This document shows positions 18,201-26,580 of a stretch of DNA of 64,000 bases, in pieces (position 1 is the first letter of the stretch; each line of letters begins with the position of its first letter). The stretch covers positions 124,001 to 188,000 of the forward strand of contig DCIX01000025.1 of NCBI GenBank assembly GCA_002317135.1, read 5' to 3'. This stretch comes from Bacteroidales bacterium UBA1715 (GTDB lineage Bacteria; Bacteroidota; Bacteroidia; Bacteroidales; UBA1715). The notes under the pieces were generated by a model. It saw only the letters and a list, made by a program, of their open reading frames with translations, was not told the DNA's origin and ran no database searches. The position numbers and the translations under genes are program-made.

Positions 18201-21200
18201 ACCAGTTGCAGACAATGTAGCAGTTTCACCTTCACAGATTTCGTCTACAGCAGCGATTACTGGAGCAGGAACTGTACAATCAGTTACTGTAACAGTTACA
18301 GGAACCTTAGCACTTTCACAAGATCCGTCTGTATTAGTTACATAATATGTATAAGTTGCTTTAGCATCTGTTGTAATTGCAGGTGTATAAGTTGCACCTG
18401 TTGCTACAGAAGCACCAGCCTCAGATTCGTACCAATTAATAGTACCATTGCCTGTTGCAGAAAGAGTAGGAACAGCATCACCTAATCCAACGATAGCAGA
18501 AGTAGCTGTTGGAGCAGTTGCTTTAGTTACTGTGATAGTAACATTATCAGTTGCAGAGCAACCATTAGCTGTTTCTGAATAAGCTAATTCATAACTTCCA
18601 GCAGTTTCAGATTTGAATGTTGAACCTTCTACACCAGTACCACTCCAAGTACCAGTAGCTGGAGCTAACGTAATTTCTTCACCAGCACAAGCTGTTGTTG
18701 CAATTGCACTCAAATCTACAGAAGGAGCAGCTTTCACAGTAATTGTTTTTTCAATTACCGATTGGCAACCAGGATCACCAATTGTATAAGTAATAGTAGC
18801 TGAACCAGCACCTGCAGTCTTAGGACTGAAAGTAGAACCAGTTACACCAGTACCAGCCCATGTACCTGTTGCAGGAGTTGCAGAAAGAGCAACAGATTCA
18901 ACAGAAGAGCAGTATTCATCTTCAACACTCGCAGCAATAATTGCAGTTGGTTTAGCAGTAATTGTTGCTTTTACAGCTGTACGAGCTTCACTTTCGCAAC
19001 CATCATTCTTAGCTACATAATAAGTATATTCACCAGCCTTTGTATCGCTTGTTGTGAATGAGTTACCTTCTTTAAGAGCAACACCACCTTCAGCTGCAGC
19101 ATACCATACAGCAGTTGCAGTACCTGTGAATGTTGCAGCAAGAACTACAGCATCACCTTCACAAACTGTTACAGCAGGAACTTCAGCAGCTGTTGGAGCT
19201 TTAGTTTTACAAGCACCAGCCGAGATTGTAACTGTTACAGCAGTACGTTCACTTTCGCAACCTTTCGCATCTTTTCTTGCTACATAATATGTATAAGAAC
19301 CAGCTTCTAATTCACCAAGAGAAGTAGAGATTGCTGAGCCACCTGTTGCAGCAGCATACCAAACAGCTGTTCCGCTTGTTAATTTAGCTGACAATGTTAC
19401 TTTATCGTCAGCAGTTGCTGTGATTGCTGGAGCTTCAGCAGCAGTTGGAGCAGCAACAGCAGTTACTGTTACTTTTACAGGAGTGCGAGCACTTTCACAT
19501 ATACCATCATTGTTTGCAACATAATATGTGTATTCACCAGCAGCCTTTTGACCAATCTTAGTAGAAGCCAATGGAGTACCTGCAGTTGCAACATCATACC
19601 AAACTGCTGTACCACTTGCTGTTGCAGTTAAAGTGATATCATCACAAGGAGTTGCTGTAATATCTTTAGCAGTTGGAGCTACAGCAGTACAAGGAGCATC
19701 ACCATTCTTAACCGTAATAGTAGCTTTTACTGTTGGATCATCTTTTGCTGTTACAGTAATAACAGCAACACCTTCACCACCATTAAAGATAACATCGAAA
19801 GCATAAACACTCTTCTTTAAAACAGATTTTTTAGTAACACTACTAACAGTAGCAACTGATTCATTAGAAGATTTTACAGTTGCACCAGTAAATGTAAAGT
19901 TATCTGGAAGATATGTTATACCAAATGTTACATAATTTGCATCTTCATCATCTGCATCAAGCCAGTTATAATCATCATCTTCTACAACATCCATCAAAAC
20001 AGTCGATGTAGCATCTGCATATTGAATTGCACCATCACCACCAAACAATGCGATAGAGTTTAGACCTGCTTCTTTCACTGTAATATCGAATGTGCCAACA
20101 GCATAATCACTACAACCTTTTATTTTTGTAGTTGCAGTAATTGTAACATTACCTAAAGCTTTTGCCGAAACAACACCGAGAGCAGTTACAGTTGCGACAT
20201 CAGCATTGCTTGATTTCCAAGCAAGATCTGAAACTACACCTTCAGGAAGAATAGTGCCATCTAACGTTTGTGATTCACCTGGAGACATTTTTTCACTACC
20301 AGAAATTTCTACACCAGTAGGAACAACTACTACAGAAACGCCCAATGTTGTTGTAATAGTTGGATCTGCATCAGAAGTAACTGTTACTGTACCAGAACCA
20401 GCTTTCTTACCTTCAACAGAAATTGTTGCTGTTGTAGCATCGTATGAAATATCAACCAAATCTTCTGCACCAGAGAAAGACAATGCTTTGTTTGGATATC
20501 TAGCTTCGTCAAATGTTACAGCTACAGTTGATGGGTCACATCCCATTTTTACTGAAACTGCAGCTACATCCAAAGCTATTGAATTCAATGTATAAGTAGC
20601 AGGAGAAATAGTAATCAAAGCAGAAGGACCTGCGATTTCTGTTTCATCAGCACTTACAATATAAATATAATATGTAGTTGCTGCATCAATTGTCAAATCT
20701 TCTGTTGGAATTTGAGAAAGACCGTAAGTATTTGACTCTACACTCAATACTGCTTTTGATTTAACAGTTTTCAATCGAACTGATTCATCAGAAGGAACCA
20801 AGTAAGCAGTTGATTGACGACTAGCTTCAACTTTAATAACATCGCCAATAGTGTATTCAGCGGCATCAACCTTAAAGTCTAATGCAACTTGGTTAACTTC
20901 GAAACATGAAGAAGGAACTTTTTCTGAGTAGTTTCCACTACCATCAGCAGCAACCAAATAGAATTGATCACCTGGTTTAATTACCTTACCTTCATACAAT
21001 GTTTCAAAATTAAATACCACTGGTTGACCACCTTCTACCATCCACATATATGGAGATTCATCAATGTCAGTTTTTGCTGCACTACATGGCATCAAGTAAA
21101 CAGTAGCATCTTCGTTTACAGTGAAGAACAATGTACCATCGGCATCAATGTAATCTTCATTGAAGTATTCTGTAAATTCAGGAGGAGTTACGTCCTTAAC

Positions 21201-24200
21201 TTGGCAACCGTATGCAGAAGAAACTGATCCAGAAACTGGGTCGTATGCATACGCTTTAAAGTAACCGTAACCCATTCCCATCATATCGATAGTAGCAGGA
21301 GTATCAGCGGTACAAGCAGTATATGTACCTTCACCAGCATTCACAGCAGCCATCATTGCTGAATATTGAGGATTTACAGTACCTCTTACAACAAAGATGT
21401 AACCATCTGCTGAACTTGTAACCTTGAATTGAGAATCTTCATCAATACCTGCTTTTGTATTTAATACATCTGCTGGAGTGAAGTCTGTCAAATACAATGG
21501 TTGACCAACAGAAATGTAGTCAAAATGTAATGTTCCATTATACAAAGTTGGTACATAATCATTTGCTTCTGTACCTTCAGCTTTGATGAAACGAATTTGG
21601 ATTTCTGCAATCGCTGTTGGATCAACACCAGAGAAACTTGGCTTATAAGTTATCTTTGTTGGAGTTGAACTTACTGTTACTTTTGTGAAAGTTCCATCCT
21701 TAGAGTTTCCGAAATAGTCCTTAACATCTATACGATATAGAACAGAAGCTCTTGCATCAGAAGCAACAGTGAATTCAATTACACCACGGTCACCACTTAA
21801 GTCTAACACAAAACCTTCATTTGTTGAAGCAGAATAAGGAGCTAGAATAATTTGAGAACCCCAAGAATCACTTCCATCTTGTGTAAAATCCAAAGTACTA
21901 TTCTTTGCATTTTCAATGATACTATATGTAGCACCATCATCGAAACTTCCGATATTCAAATTTGCAGTTACATAATCGTTTGCATCTGCGAAATCATCAT
22001 ACCAACCTGTAGAAGTTGTACAACCAACAAGGTTTGCTAATTCTACAGAGAATGGTGCAGATTTACGACCATCATTAGATTTAACATCACTTGTTTCTGC
22101 TGCTAATGTTGCAGTAATTGTTGCAGTAGCAGATTTAATTGGAGTTTCAAGATTGAAAATCAATGTTGAAGCATCACCTGTTTTTGTTTCAATAGATGTT
22201 ACAGCATGAGAAGTTGTACCTTCCTTTATAACAATTGCAGTTGTACTTGCAGGAAGTTTCATTGCAGTTGAGAAGTTCAATTCTACTTGAGAACCATCAA
22301 AAGCAACTTTACCAGATTCTGCTGTTACAACCTGTTTCTTAGGACACAATGCAAATTCATCTACATAAATTTCGAAAGCAACATCAGCTTGTTCACTTGT
22401 AGAAGAAGCCTTAAATGGAGCGATCCAAACTTTATTATATTTATTTTGTTCTGAATAAGCTTGCCATGACCAAGCAGCAGTCGTTCCAAGAGGAATATCG
22501 AATTCATACCATTTTCCTGTTGTTATATCATCAAGCAAGAAAGCAGCATTGTTTTTATGATAATCTGGAGCATTCAAGTCTTCAGTCATCAAGAATATAG
22601 CCAAACCATCTACACCTGAACCAATAGATTTCAAGAAGAATCTACCTGTCAAACGAGAGTTTGGATCAGCCAAGTTTGTATTCCATTCTGTTTTACTACC
22701 TGCACTTGGAGTAAATATCAAACGTTGGTAATCACCAGCGCTCTTGAAATAAAGAGCCTTACCATCAGTTGCACTTGCATAATCTGTTTCCATTGGAATA
22801 TTAGATTCATTACAAGTCCAAGCACCAGTTTCAGCACCACCTGTTACATACATTTCCAAACATGTTTCGCTCATATAGAAGTTTTGAACGACAGCTTTAG
22901 TAAATGCTTTTGCCTTTTTAGTACCAGTCAATGATGTTAAACCACCTGCATACGAAATAGTAATTGCATCAGCATTAGAAGACAAGATTGATTCTCCAAA
23001 ATCCAACATCAAAGTTGTTTTATCTTGTACACCTTCATCAGTGAAGTATGCAAGAGTTGGAGTTTTTGCTACTGCAGTACCATTTACATATACAGTAAAA
23101 TCTGAAGCACTTGCAGATGCTAACTTAACATCTTTAGACCATTGAACATACACTTTTGCGCCAATAACATCAGTATAACGAGCAATTGGATATGGTTCCA
23201 TGCTTGTTACCTTATTTGTTACTGTTTGATTTTCAAATGCAGATGCTTTAGAACCATCTGTTCCTGCTAACGTTGTACCTGTATAAGAAACAAAGATATA
23301 AGGATCTGCAATATCAGAAGACAAATTCAAAGTCACATCCTTAGAACTAACAGAAGTAGAAGAAACAGAGATTGTTGTTCCGTTAGTTTTATTTTTAGCA
23401 TCATCAGCTGTAGGATATGTAGTAACTACGAATTTACCTTTTGAACTTGAAGCAGATGTTGCATCAATTGGTTTAGAGAAGTTTACAATCACAGAACTAC
23501 CCGATGCATCTGTTTCTGCACTTAGGCAAACAGGAAGCATATCGAAGAAGTTTGGCATGTTACCAGTCAAACACAACATGAACAACAACTGAGTCGTATG
23601 AGTGTAGTATGCACCATATACATCGGTAGCTGAACCGTTAGACCAACATGCATTCATGTAGCTCTTATATGTAGGATCAACCATAGAACCGATACTCAAA
23701 CCAGCCTTGAAACAAGCATTGCTACTTGAACCCCAAGAAGAAAGAGAACCTTTGAAAGCACCCGTACCATCACCTGGTCGACCATCAAGGAAGTAACCAT
23801 CCTTTATATCACCTGGGTTAGGGTATGTTTTTTGTGCCCACGCTGTAATTTTAGATGCAAGTGCTTTTGCACGAGTATCACCATACCAAGCGTATGCATG
23901 AGCAAGACGCCAAGGAATACGAACAGCATCGTAACCAAAGATTGATTCAAATTTAGAGTCAATAATACCTGACAAATAAGAACCATCTTCATAACACCAG
24001 TCAGGAATCAAACCAGTAGAAGCATTTGCAGATTTTTCCATTACAGTATAACAATTGTTTGCAACTGTTGTAAAATCCCAATTTGCACCTAAATTTTCAA
24101 GAGAATTTACTTGATCAAACAATTTCATTGCATTTGTAATGAAATAGCATGGGTTTTTATAGTCATCAAAATAATCACCAGGTTTCAAATGCTTATTTGC

Positions 24201-24791
24201 GTTTACTTCATAAGACCAGATGCTTTGAATCAATTTTTTCGCATCATTCAAGTATTTTACATCACCCCATTGTTTGTAAGCCATCAACAATGCTTGAGCA
24301 GCATCAAGGTCGGCATCGGTAGCGCCATTAGCATTACCTTGACCAGCTGCGACATTACCAGTAAAGGCATTAACCTTCCAGTTCATCAAGCCATGATCAT
24401 TCGAGTTTGCCTTGTAATAAGCCCAAGTCTTATCGAAATCTAGTTGAGTGTTGTTTTTGGCATTATCCATGTACACGAAGATAAGCATACCGTATGCAAT
24501 ACCTTCCGACACAGAGTTAGTACCATCCTCACCAGCCTGCATGAATTTTACACGACCAAGTGTGCCACTTGTAACATAGTACTTAGATTTCCATGCTTCG
24601 TACAAGCTTTGGATTTTTGTTTGTACTTCGCTACCCGTATAGATTTGACCATTCGGATAGGCATAGTTGTTAGGGAACGGATAGTTCGGACCAGCCGAAG
24701 CGATACCCACAAAACCTAACAGTGCGACGCACACAAGCAACAAATGCTTGAGCAAACCGCCCTTCACTTTTGTAATCTCTGTTTGTTTCAT
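15231..24791 (-). CDS. Giant GH8 glycoside hydrolase with Ig-like arrays and T9SS sorting domain
   Basis: 3186 residues. 1-33: signal peptide. About 35-410: GH8 (alpha6/alpha6 barrel) with SEGIAYGM (Glu96, probable acid) and ATDADLDAAQAL (Asp159/Asp161). GH8 enzymes are endo-glucanases, chitosanases or xylanases; cellulose or other beta-glucan is the likely substrate. About 415-1100: Ig-like and jelly-roll, CBM-like modules (aromatic-rich segments near 645-830 and 945-1100). About 1480-1690: Big_2-like. About 1696-2479: ten Ig-like repeats. About 2480-3010: six Big_2-like domains. About 3015-3105: FIVAR-like helical segment (ATQDEVDAAARRLYDAI). Last ~70: T9SS type A sorting domain ending AVKGFVK. 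It is probably exported and fixed on or released from the cell surface. It is transcribed alone, with a -7 box upstream and a strong terminator. Confidence 0.93.
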   Translation of the reverse strand: MKQTEITKVKGGLLKHLLLVCVALLGFVGIASAGPNYPFPNNYAYPNGQIYTGSEVQTKIQSLYEAWKSKYYVTSGTLGRVKFMQAGEDGTNSVSEGIAYGMLIFVYMDNAKNNTQLDFDKTWAYYKANSNDHGLMNWKVNAFTGNVAAGQGNANGATDADLDAAQALLMAYKQWGDVKYLNDAKKLIQSIWSYEVNANKHLKPGDYFDDYKNPCYFITNAMKLFDQVNSLENLGANWDFTTVANNCYTVMEKSANASTGLIPDWCYEDGSYLSGIIDSKFESIFGYDAVRIPWRLAHAYAWYGDTRAKALASKITAWAQKTYPNPGDIKDGYFLDGRPGDGTGAFKGSLSSWGSSSNACFKAGLSIGSMVDPTYKSYMNACWSNGSATDVYGAYYTHTTQLLFMLCLTGNMPNFFDMLPVCLSAETDASGSSVIVNFSKPIDATSASSSKGKFVVTTYPTADDAKNKTNGTTISVSSTSVSSKDVTLNLSSDIADPYIFVSYTGTTLAGTDGSKASAFENQTVTNKVTSMEPYPIARYTDVIGAKVYVQWSKDVKLASASASDFTVYVNGTAVAKTPTLAYFTDEGVQDKTTLMLDFGESILSSNADAITISYAGGLTSLTGTKKAKAFTKAVVQNFYMSETCLEMYVTGGAETGAWTCNESNIPMETDYASATDGKALYFKSAGDYQRLIFTPSAGSKTEWNTNLADPNSRLTGRFFLKSIGSGVDGLAIFLMTEDLNAPDYHKNNAAFLLDDITTGKWYEFDIPLGTTAAWSWQAYSEQNKYNKVWIAPFKASSTSEQADVAFEIYVDEFALCPKKQVVTAESGKVAFDGSQVELNFSTAMKLPASTTAIVIKEGTTSHAVTSIETKTGDASTLIFNLETPIKSATATITATLAAETSDVKSNDGRKSAPFSVELANLVGCTTSTGWYDDFADANDYVTANLNIGSFDDGATYSIIENAKNSTLDFTQDGSDSWGSQIILAPYSASTNEGFVLDLSGDRGVIEFTVASDARASVLYRIDVKDYFGNSKDGTFTKVTVSSTPTKITYKPSFSGVDPTAIAEIQIRFIKAEGTEANDYVPTLYNGTLHFDYISVGQPLYLTDFTPADVLNTKAGIDEDSQFKVTSSADGYIFVVRGTVNPQYSAMMAAVNAGEGTYTACTADTPATIDMMGMGYGYFKAYAYDPVSGSVSSAYGCQVKDVTPPEFTEYFNEDYIDADGTLFFTVNEDATVYLMPCSAAKTDIDESPYMWMVEGGQPVVFNFETLYEGKVIKPGDQFYLVAADGSGNYSEKVPSSCFEVNQVALDFKVDAAEYTIGDVIKVEASRQSTAYLVPSDESVRLKTVKSKAVLSVESNTYGLSQIPTEDLTIDAATTYYIYIVSADETEIAGPSALITISPATYTLNSIALDVAAVSVKMGCDPSTVAVTFDEARYPNKALSFSGAEDLVDISYDATTATISVEGKKAGSGTVTVTSDADPTITTTLGVSVVVVPTGVEISGSEKMSPGESQTLDGTILPEGVVSDLAWKSSNADVATVTALGVVSAKALGNVTITATTKIKGCSDYAVGTFDITVKEAGLNSIALFGGDGAIQYADATSTVLMDVVEDDDYNWLDADDEDANYVTFGITYLPDNFTFTGATVKSSNESVATVSSVTKKSVLKKSVYAFDVIFNGGEGVAVITVTAKDDPTVKATITVKNGDAPCTAVAPTAKDITATPCDDITLTATASGTAVWYDVATAGTPLASTKIGQKAAGEYTYYVANNDGICESARTPVKVTVTAVAAPTAAEAPAITATADDKVTLSAKLTSGTAVWYAAATGGSAISTSLGELEAGSYTYYVARKDAKGCESERTAVTVTISAGACKTKAPTAAEVPAVTVCEGDAVVLAATFTGTATAVWYAAAEGGVALKEGNSFTTSDTKAGEYTYYVAKNDGCESEARTAVKATITAKPTAIIAASVEDEYCSSVESVALSATPATGTWAGTGVTGSTFSPKTAGAGSATITYTIGDPGCQSVIEKTITVKAAPSVDLSAIATTACAGEEITLAPATGTWSGTGVEGSTFKSETAGSYELAYSETANGCSATDNVTITVTKATAPTATSAIVGLGDAVPTLSATGNGTINWYESEAGASVATGATYTPAITTDAKATYTYYVTNTDGSCESAKVPVTVTVTDCTVPAPVIAAVDEICEGETATLSATGTAIKWYNVSEDGTPLAEGATFDVTTAGTYYASQETTCESARASVVVTVKAKPAAPTATGASSCAGAELVAMTTVESANWYADKAAAALATDSKSFAPKSISATTTYYVNQVVAGCASDFAEVTYTVKETPAAPATSDAAACMGEESKYELTATGAGLQWFDAAGSPLGTAAKQAVAVTTAKDYAYTVTQTVDGCTSEAATATLTVVALPTPVIAVGEEFCSSSKVEVTLSATPAGGNFTIDGKAATSFVPSDLSEGTHTVAYSYTDANGCAGDAADVTFEVKDCSDPAVTSVKLNVSTVGMVQGDTYNKFTVTILPTEGVDNKGLVWSSSDESVVTVDANGVLTAVAPGTATITVESAYTAGITATCTVNVTKQIVPVSAATIALGDYTVSESGTLDLSEFLTFEPDDASIASVVWSTSSAYVTVDPETGVVSGKSTSTNRENIRVTATITSLDGKKVTASTTIKLLKDPTYVSSISIPKTLTLEENSSYTFSATVLPANADDKTVTWSVIGSGATINATTGKLTVTGNAGQEFTVIATAADAEGVESNECVVTIVEETVEVSKIVPSISAVNVTAGDTNGSTITISYSPANTTQTDYTLFASTSCFSYTDNGDGSFTIVGNQGGTATLTIRSASNPSVSTEITVTVIEKVKNITISGSQMLNVGDVAQLSAIAGEATATDKTVTWSSNDPTIATVSETGYVTAKGAGMVQITATAKDGSGVSNSIYITVASIPVQSITASNVEIENGQSAKIKATIAPSNATYKNLVYEVSDNSVISVDGEGNITSLAEGTAIVTITAPADGVSQTITVTVTPVKADKSFLNRLIENEVWGAYAVYYKVQSGDIVVGWGKGQKSPVVWNEFQNAWLNAQDVYDEPFATQDEVDAAARRLYDAIIAMGEKIDEERPDETAIDDIAVVNAQVYPTMVTTSVTVAAENLIAVKVVSATGKVVAYEQAAGDEIEIDATTFAQGVYKVIVETANGIAVKGFVK
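15757..17354 (-). repeat. Six Big_2-like Ig domains in the GH8 protein
   Basis: The coding sequence holds six successive ~85-95-residue modules. They share patterns such as V.W.SSD...V.VD..G.VTA...G.A.ITV and end in short T-V-T-V linkers. This is the Big_2 (invasin-type Ig) pattern. They lie between the ten-repeat array and the FIVAR-like segment. Confidence 0.7.
17355..19705 (-). repeat. Ten tandem Ig-like repeats of ~78 residues in the GH8 protein
   Basis: About 784 residues divide into ten units. Each opens with a P-T-A or A-P-x motif, then a [VT]-C-x-G-[DE] block, a TAVWY-type tryptophan strand, a TYTYYV strand and a final C.S....V.VTV strand. Two units replace VWY with a GTW.GTGV.GSTF variant. 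The paired cysteines in most units suggest one disulfide each after export. Confidence 0.8.
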
Positions 24792-24829
24792 AATTATATT
24801 AATTAAAAATTTACAATATGTTAAGCATG

Positions 24830-24837
24830 CAAAAGTA
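24830..24837 (-). promoter_or_regulatory. -7 promoter box of the GH8 gene
   Basis: The minus-strand sequence TACTTTTG matches TAnnTTTG exactly and ends 38 bases before the ATG. The rest of the 268-base spacer up to 25060 is AT-rich, with a short inverted stretch (AAATTG...CAATTT, about 24926-24958). I see no gene in it. Confidence 0.5.
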
Positions 24838-25007
24838 AAATATTTTTTTCAATACTTTACTAACAGCACGCGTTTTTCTTTGTTCTTATTAGACAAACAA
24901 GAAATAAAAAACCCCATATCTTTTAAATTGAAAATTGATAGTTGATAATTGACAATTTAAATTCTCAACAAAGGAACATATATGGATACCAGATATAAGG
25001 AAACAAA

Positions 25008-25035
25008 AAAGGGCGAACCGAATGGTTCGCCCTTT
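25008..25035 (-). terminator. Terminator of the 468-residue T9SS protein gene
   Basis: A 12-bp perfect stem (AAAGGGCGAACC / GGTTCGCCCTTT) with loop GAAT and a minus-strand T run, 25 bases after the stop. Confidence 0.85.
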
Positions 25036-25059
25036 GCTATACATTATATATATGTACGA

Positions 25060-26466
25060 TTATTTTACATATTTAATTGTTCCTTCTTGAGCAACGATGA
25101 AATATACACCTGCATTCAAAGAATTTACGTTTAATGCTTGAGAAGCAGTAGCAACAACTTTACCAGCAACATTGTAAACTACAATTTCGCCAGCAGAGTA
25201 AACCATACCACCTTGAACAGCAAGAGAAGCAGAAACTTCTTCTACAGCTGTTGGTTCTGGAGTTGTACCAGCAACTTTAATATTGATTGCATCAACACCT
25301 TCTACAACGGCATCAGTTGTTACGATAACCAATTTACAAGATGCAGAAGCAGAAGAAACTTCAAGTACACCTGAGAAATCAATTTCGTCACCTTTTGCAA
25401 CATCAGATTTAATTGGAAGATATGCAGAGATTGCATTGTAAAAATCATCCATTAAGTATGCTTGAAGACCAGCGATTGCTTGGTCAGCAATACCTTTAAC
25501 AGAGAATTCAACATAATCACCTGCGAAAACATCAGAAGCAACAGCTTCAACTGCTTGATAGTTAGAACCAGAATCCCATACGTTAGCTGCCAATGTAACA
25601 TTAGTATATTCTTTTGTTGCTAATTTAACAGCTTCATGTTCTACATCACCATCTTTCAAGAATTTAATTTCTTTTTCAGCATCATATTCTGCAAAGAATA
25701 CAGATAATTTATATTCAGTACCTTCAGATGCTTTTGGAACTGTAAATTCAAATTCTGTACCTGATACTAATGTACCAGCAGTTGCAGAGAATGGACGTGC
25801 AGTCCAAGCTAACACTGTATTACCTGCTTTATCAAATACCATGAAGTTAATACCATCAACATCTTGGCTGAAAGTACCATCAATTGTTACTTTAATAATA
25901 TCATCAGCAGCCAAAGCAGCATCTGTAGTAAACAATGCATCTGCTTTATAATTAGAAGGAGCAGCTGGGTCATCAGCACCAAATTTCACAGTTGGCATAG
26001 CTACTGTATATGTAGCACCCGCTACGAATGATGCAGTTGGACGCATTTTAACCATAGAAGCATCAGAAAGAGGGTCCATTCTAATAACAATTTTTTCAGC
26101 TGATTCTGCGTCAGCAGTTATTTCAAATTCATGATATCCTTCAAATAATGTTAAAGCAGAAGTTGCACCACCTACTTTTTCAACAGACCATGCAGTAAGA
26201 TTTTTCCAATACTTTGTTGCAGCAGCTGAATTATCTGCAACAGCAGTAAAGTTCACACCTCTAATGTCTTGGTCAAAATAAGCCTTAACTGTTACAAGAA
26301 TCCAGTCACCTTCTTTCAACAAAGCGCCACCTAATTGATCTGTGATTTCAACATTGTTTTCGCCACCAATAACGAAATCATAAGTATCAACAGTAACTTC
26401 ATACTCTGTTGCACTCAAACCTAGAGACAACAAAGCACCACTTAAAAATAATAAAATCTTCTTCAT
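25060..26466 (-). CDS. Secreted three-repeat beta-sandwich protein with T9SS sorting domain
   Basis: 468 residues. Signal peptide 1-19. Three related modules of ~110-135 residues follow. Key motifs are DWILVTVKAYFDQDIRGVNF (54-73), DIIKVTIDGTFSQDVDGINF (189-208) and DYVEFSVKGIADQAIAGLQ (317-335), each with a D-[YWI]-[IV] strand and a later Q-[DA]-[IV]-x-G turn. A T9SS type A domain (about 415-468, VEEVSAS...VVYNVAGKVVA...GVYFIVAQEG) directs export. Such modules could bind carbohydrate, which would fit the neighbouring GH8 gene, but this is inference. It has its own near-consensus -7 box (TATCTTTA) and its own terminator. Confidence 0.8.
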   Translation of the reverse strand: MKKILLFLSGALLSLGLSATEYEVTVDTYDFVIGGENNVEITDQLGGALLKEGDWILVTVKAYFDQDIRGVNFTAVADNSAAATKYWKNLTAWSVEKVGGATSALTLFEGYHEFEITADAESAEKIVIRMDPLSDASMVKMRPTASFVAGATYTVAMPTVKFGADDPAAPSNYKADALFTTDAALAADDIIKVTIDGTFSQDVDGINFMVFDKAGNTVLAWTARPFSATAGTLVSGTEFEFTVPKASEGTEYKLSVFFAEYDAEKEIKFLKDGDVEHEAVKLATKEYTNVTLAANVWDSGSNYQAVEAVASDVFAGDYVEFSVKGIADQAIAGLQAYLMDDFYNAISAYLPIKSDVAKGDEIDFSGVLEVSSASASCKLVIVTTDAVVEGVDAINIKVAGTTPEPTAVEEVSASLAVQGGMVYSAGEIVVYNVAGKVVATASQALNVNSLNAGVYFIVAQEGTIKYVK

Positions 26467-26580
26467 TTACTTTTTTTGTTTAGTTTAACTTAATTTTTAT
26501 TATGGGGTAAAGATACTATTTTTTTCAAAACCCAAAGATTTTTTCTTTGAGTTTTATACTAAAACAACAACACGATAGCA

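Noticed and set aside
15231..24791. Repetitive DNA in the GH8 gene considered as CRISPR or tandem DNA repeats
   Set aside because: The units are ~230-240 bases, diverged and in frame throughout one ORF, so they encode protein domains.
24792..25059. Possible small RNA or gene in the 268-base spacer between the two T9SS genes
   Set aside because: It holds a promoter box, a terminator and AT-rich sequence with a weak inverted stretch; I see no ORF with coding character.
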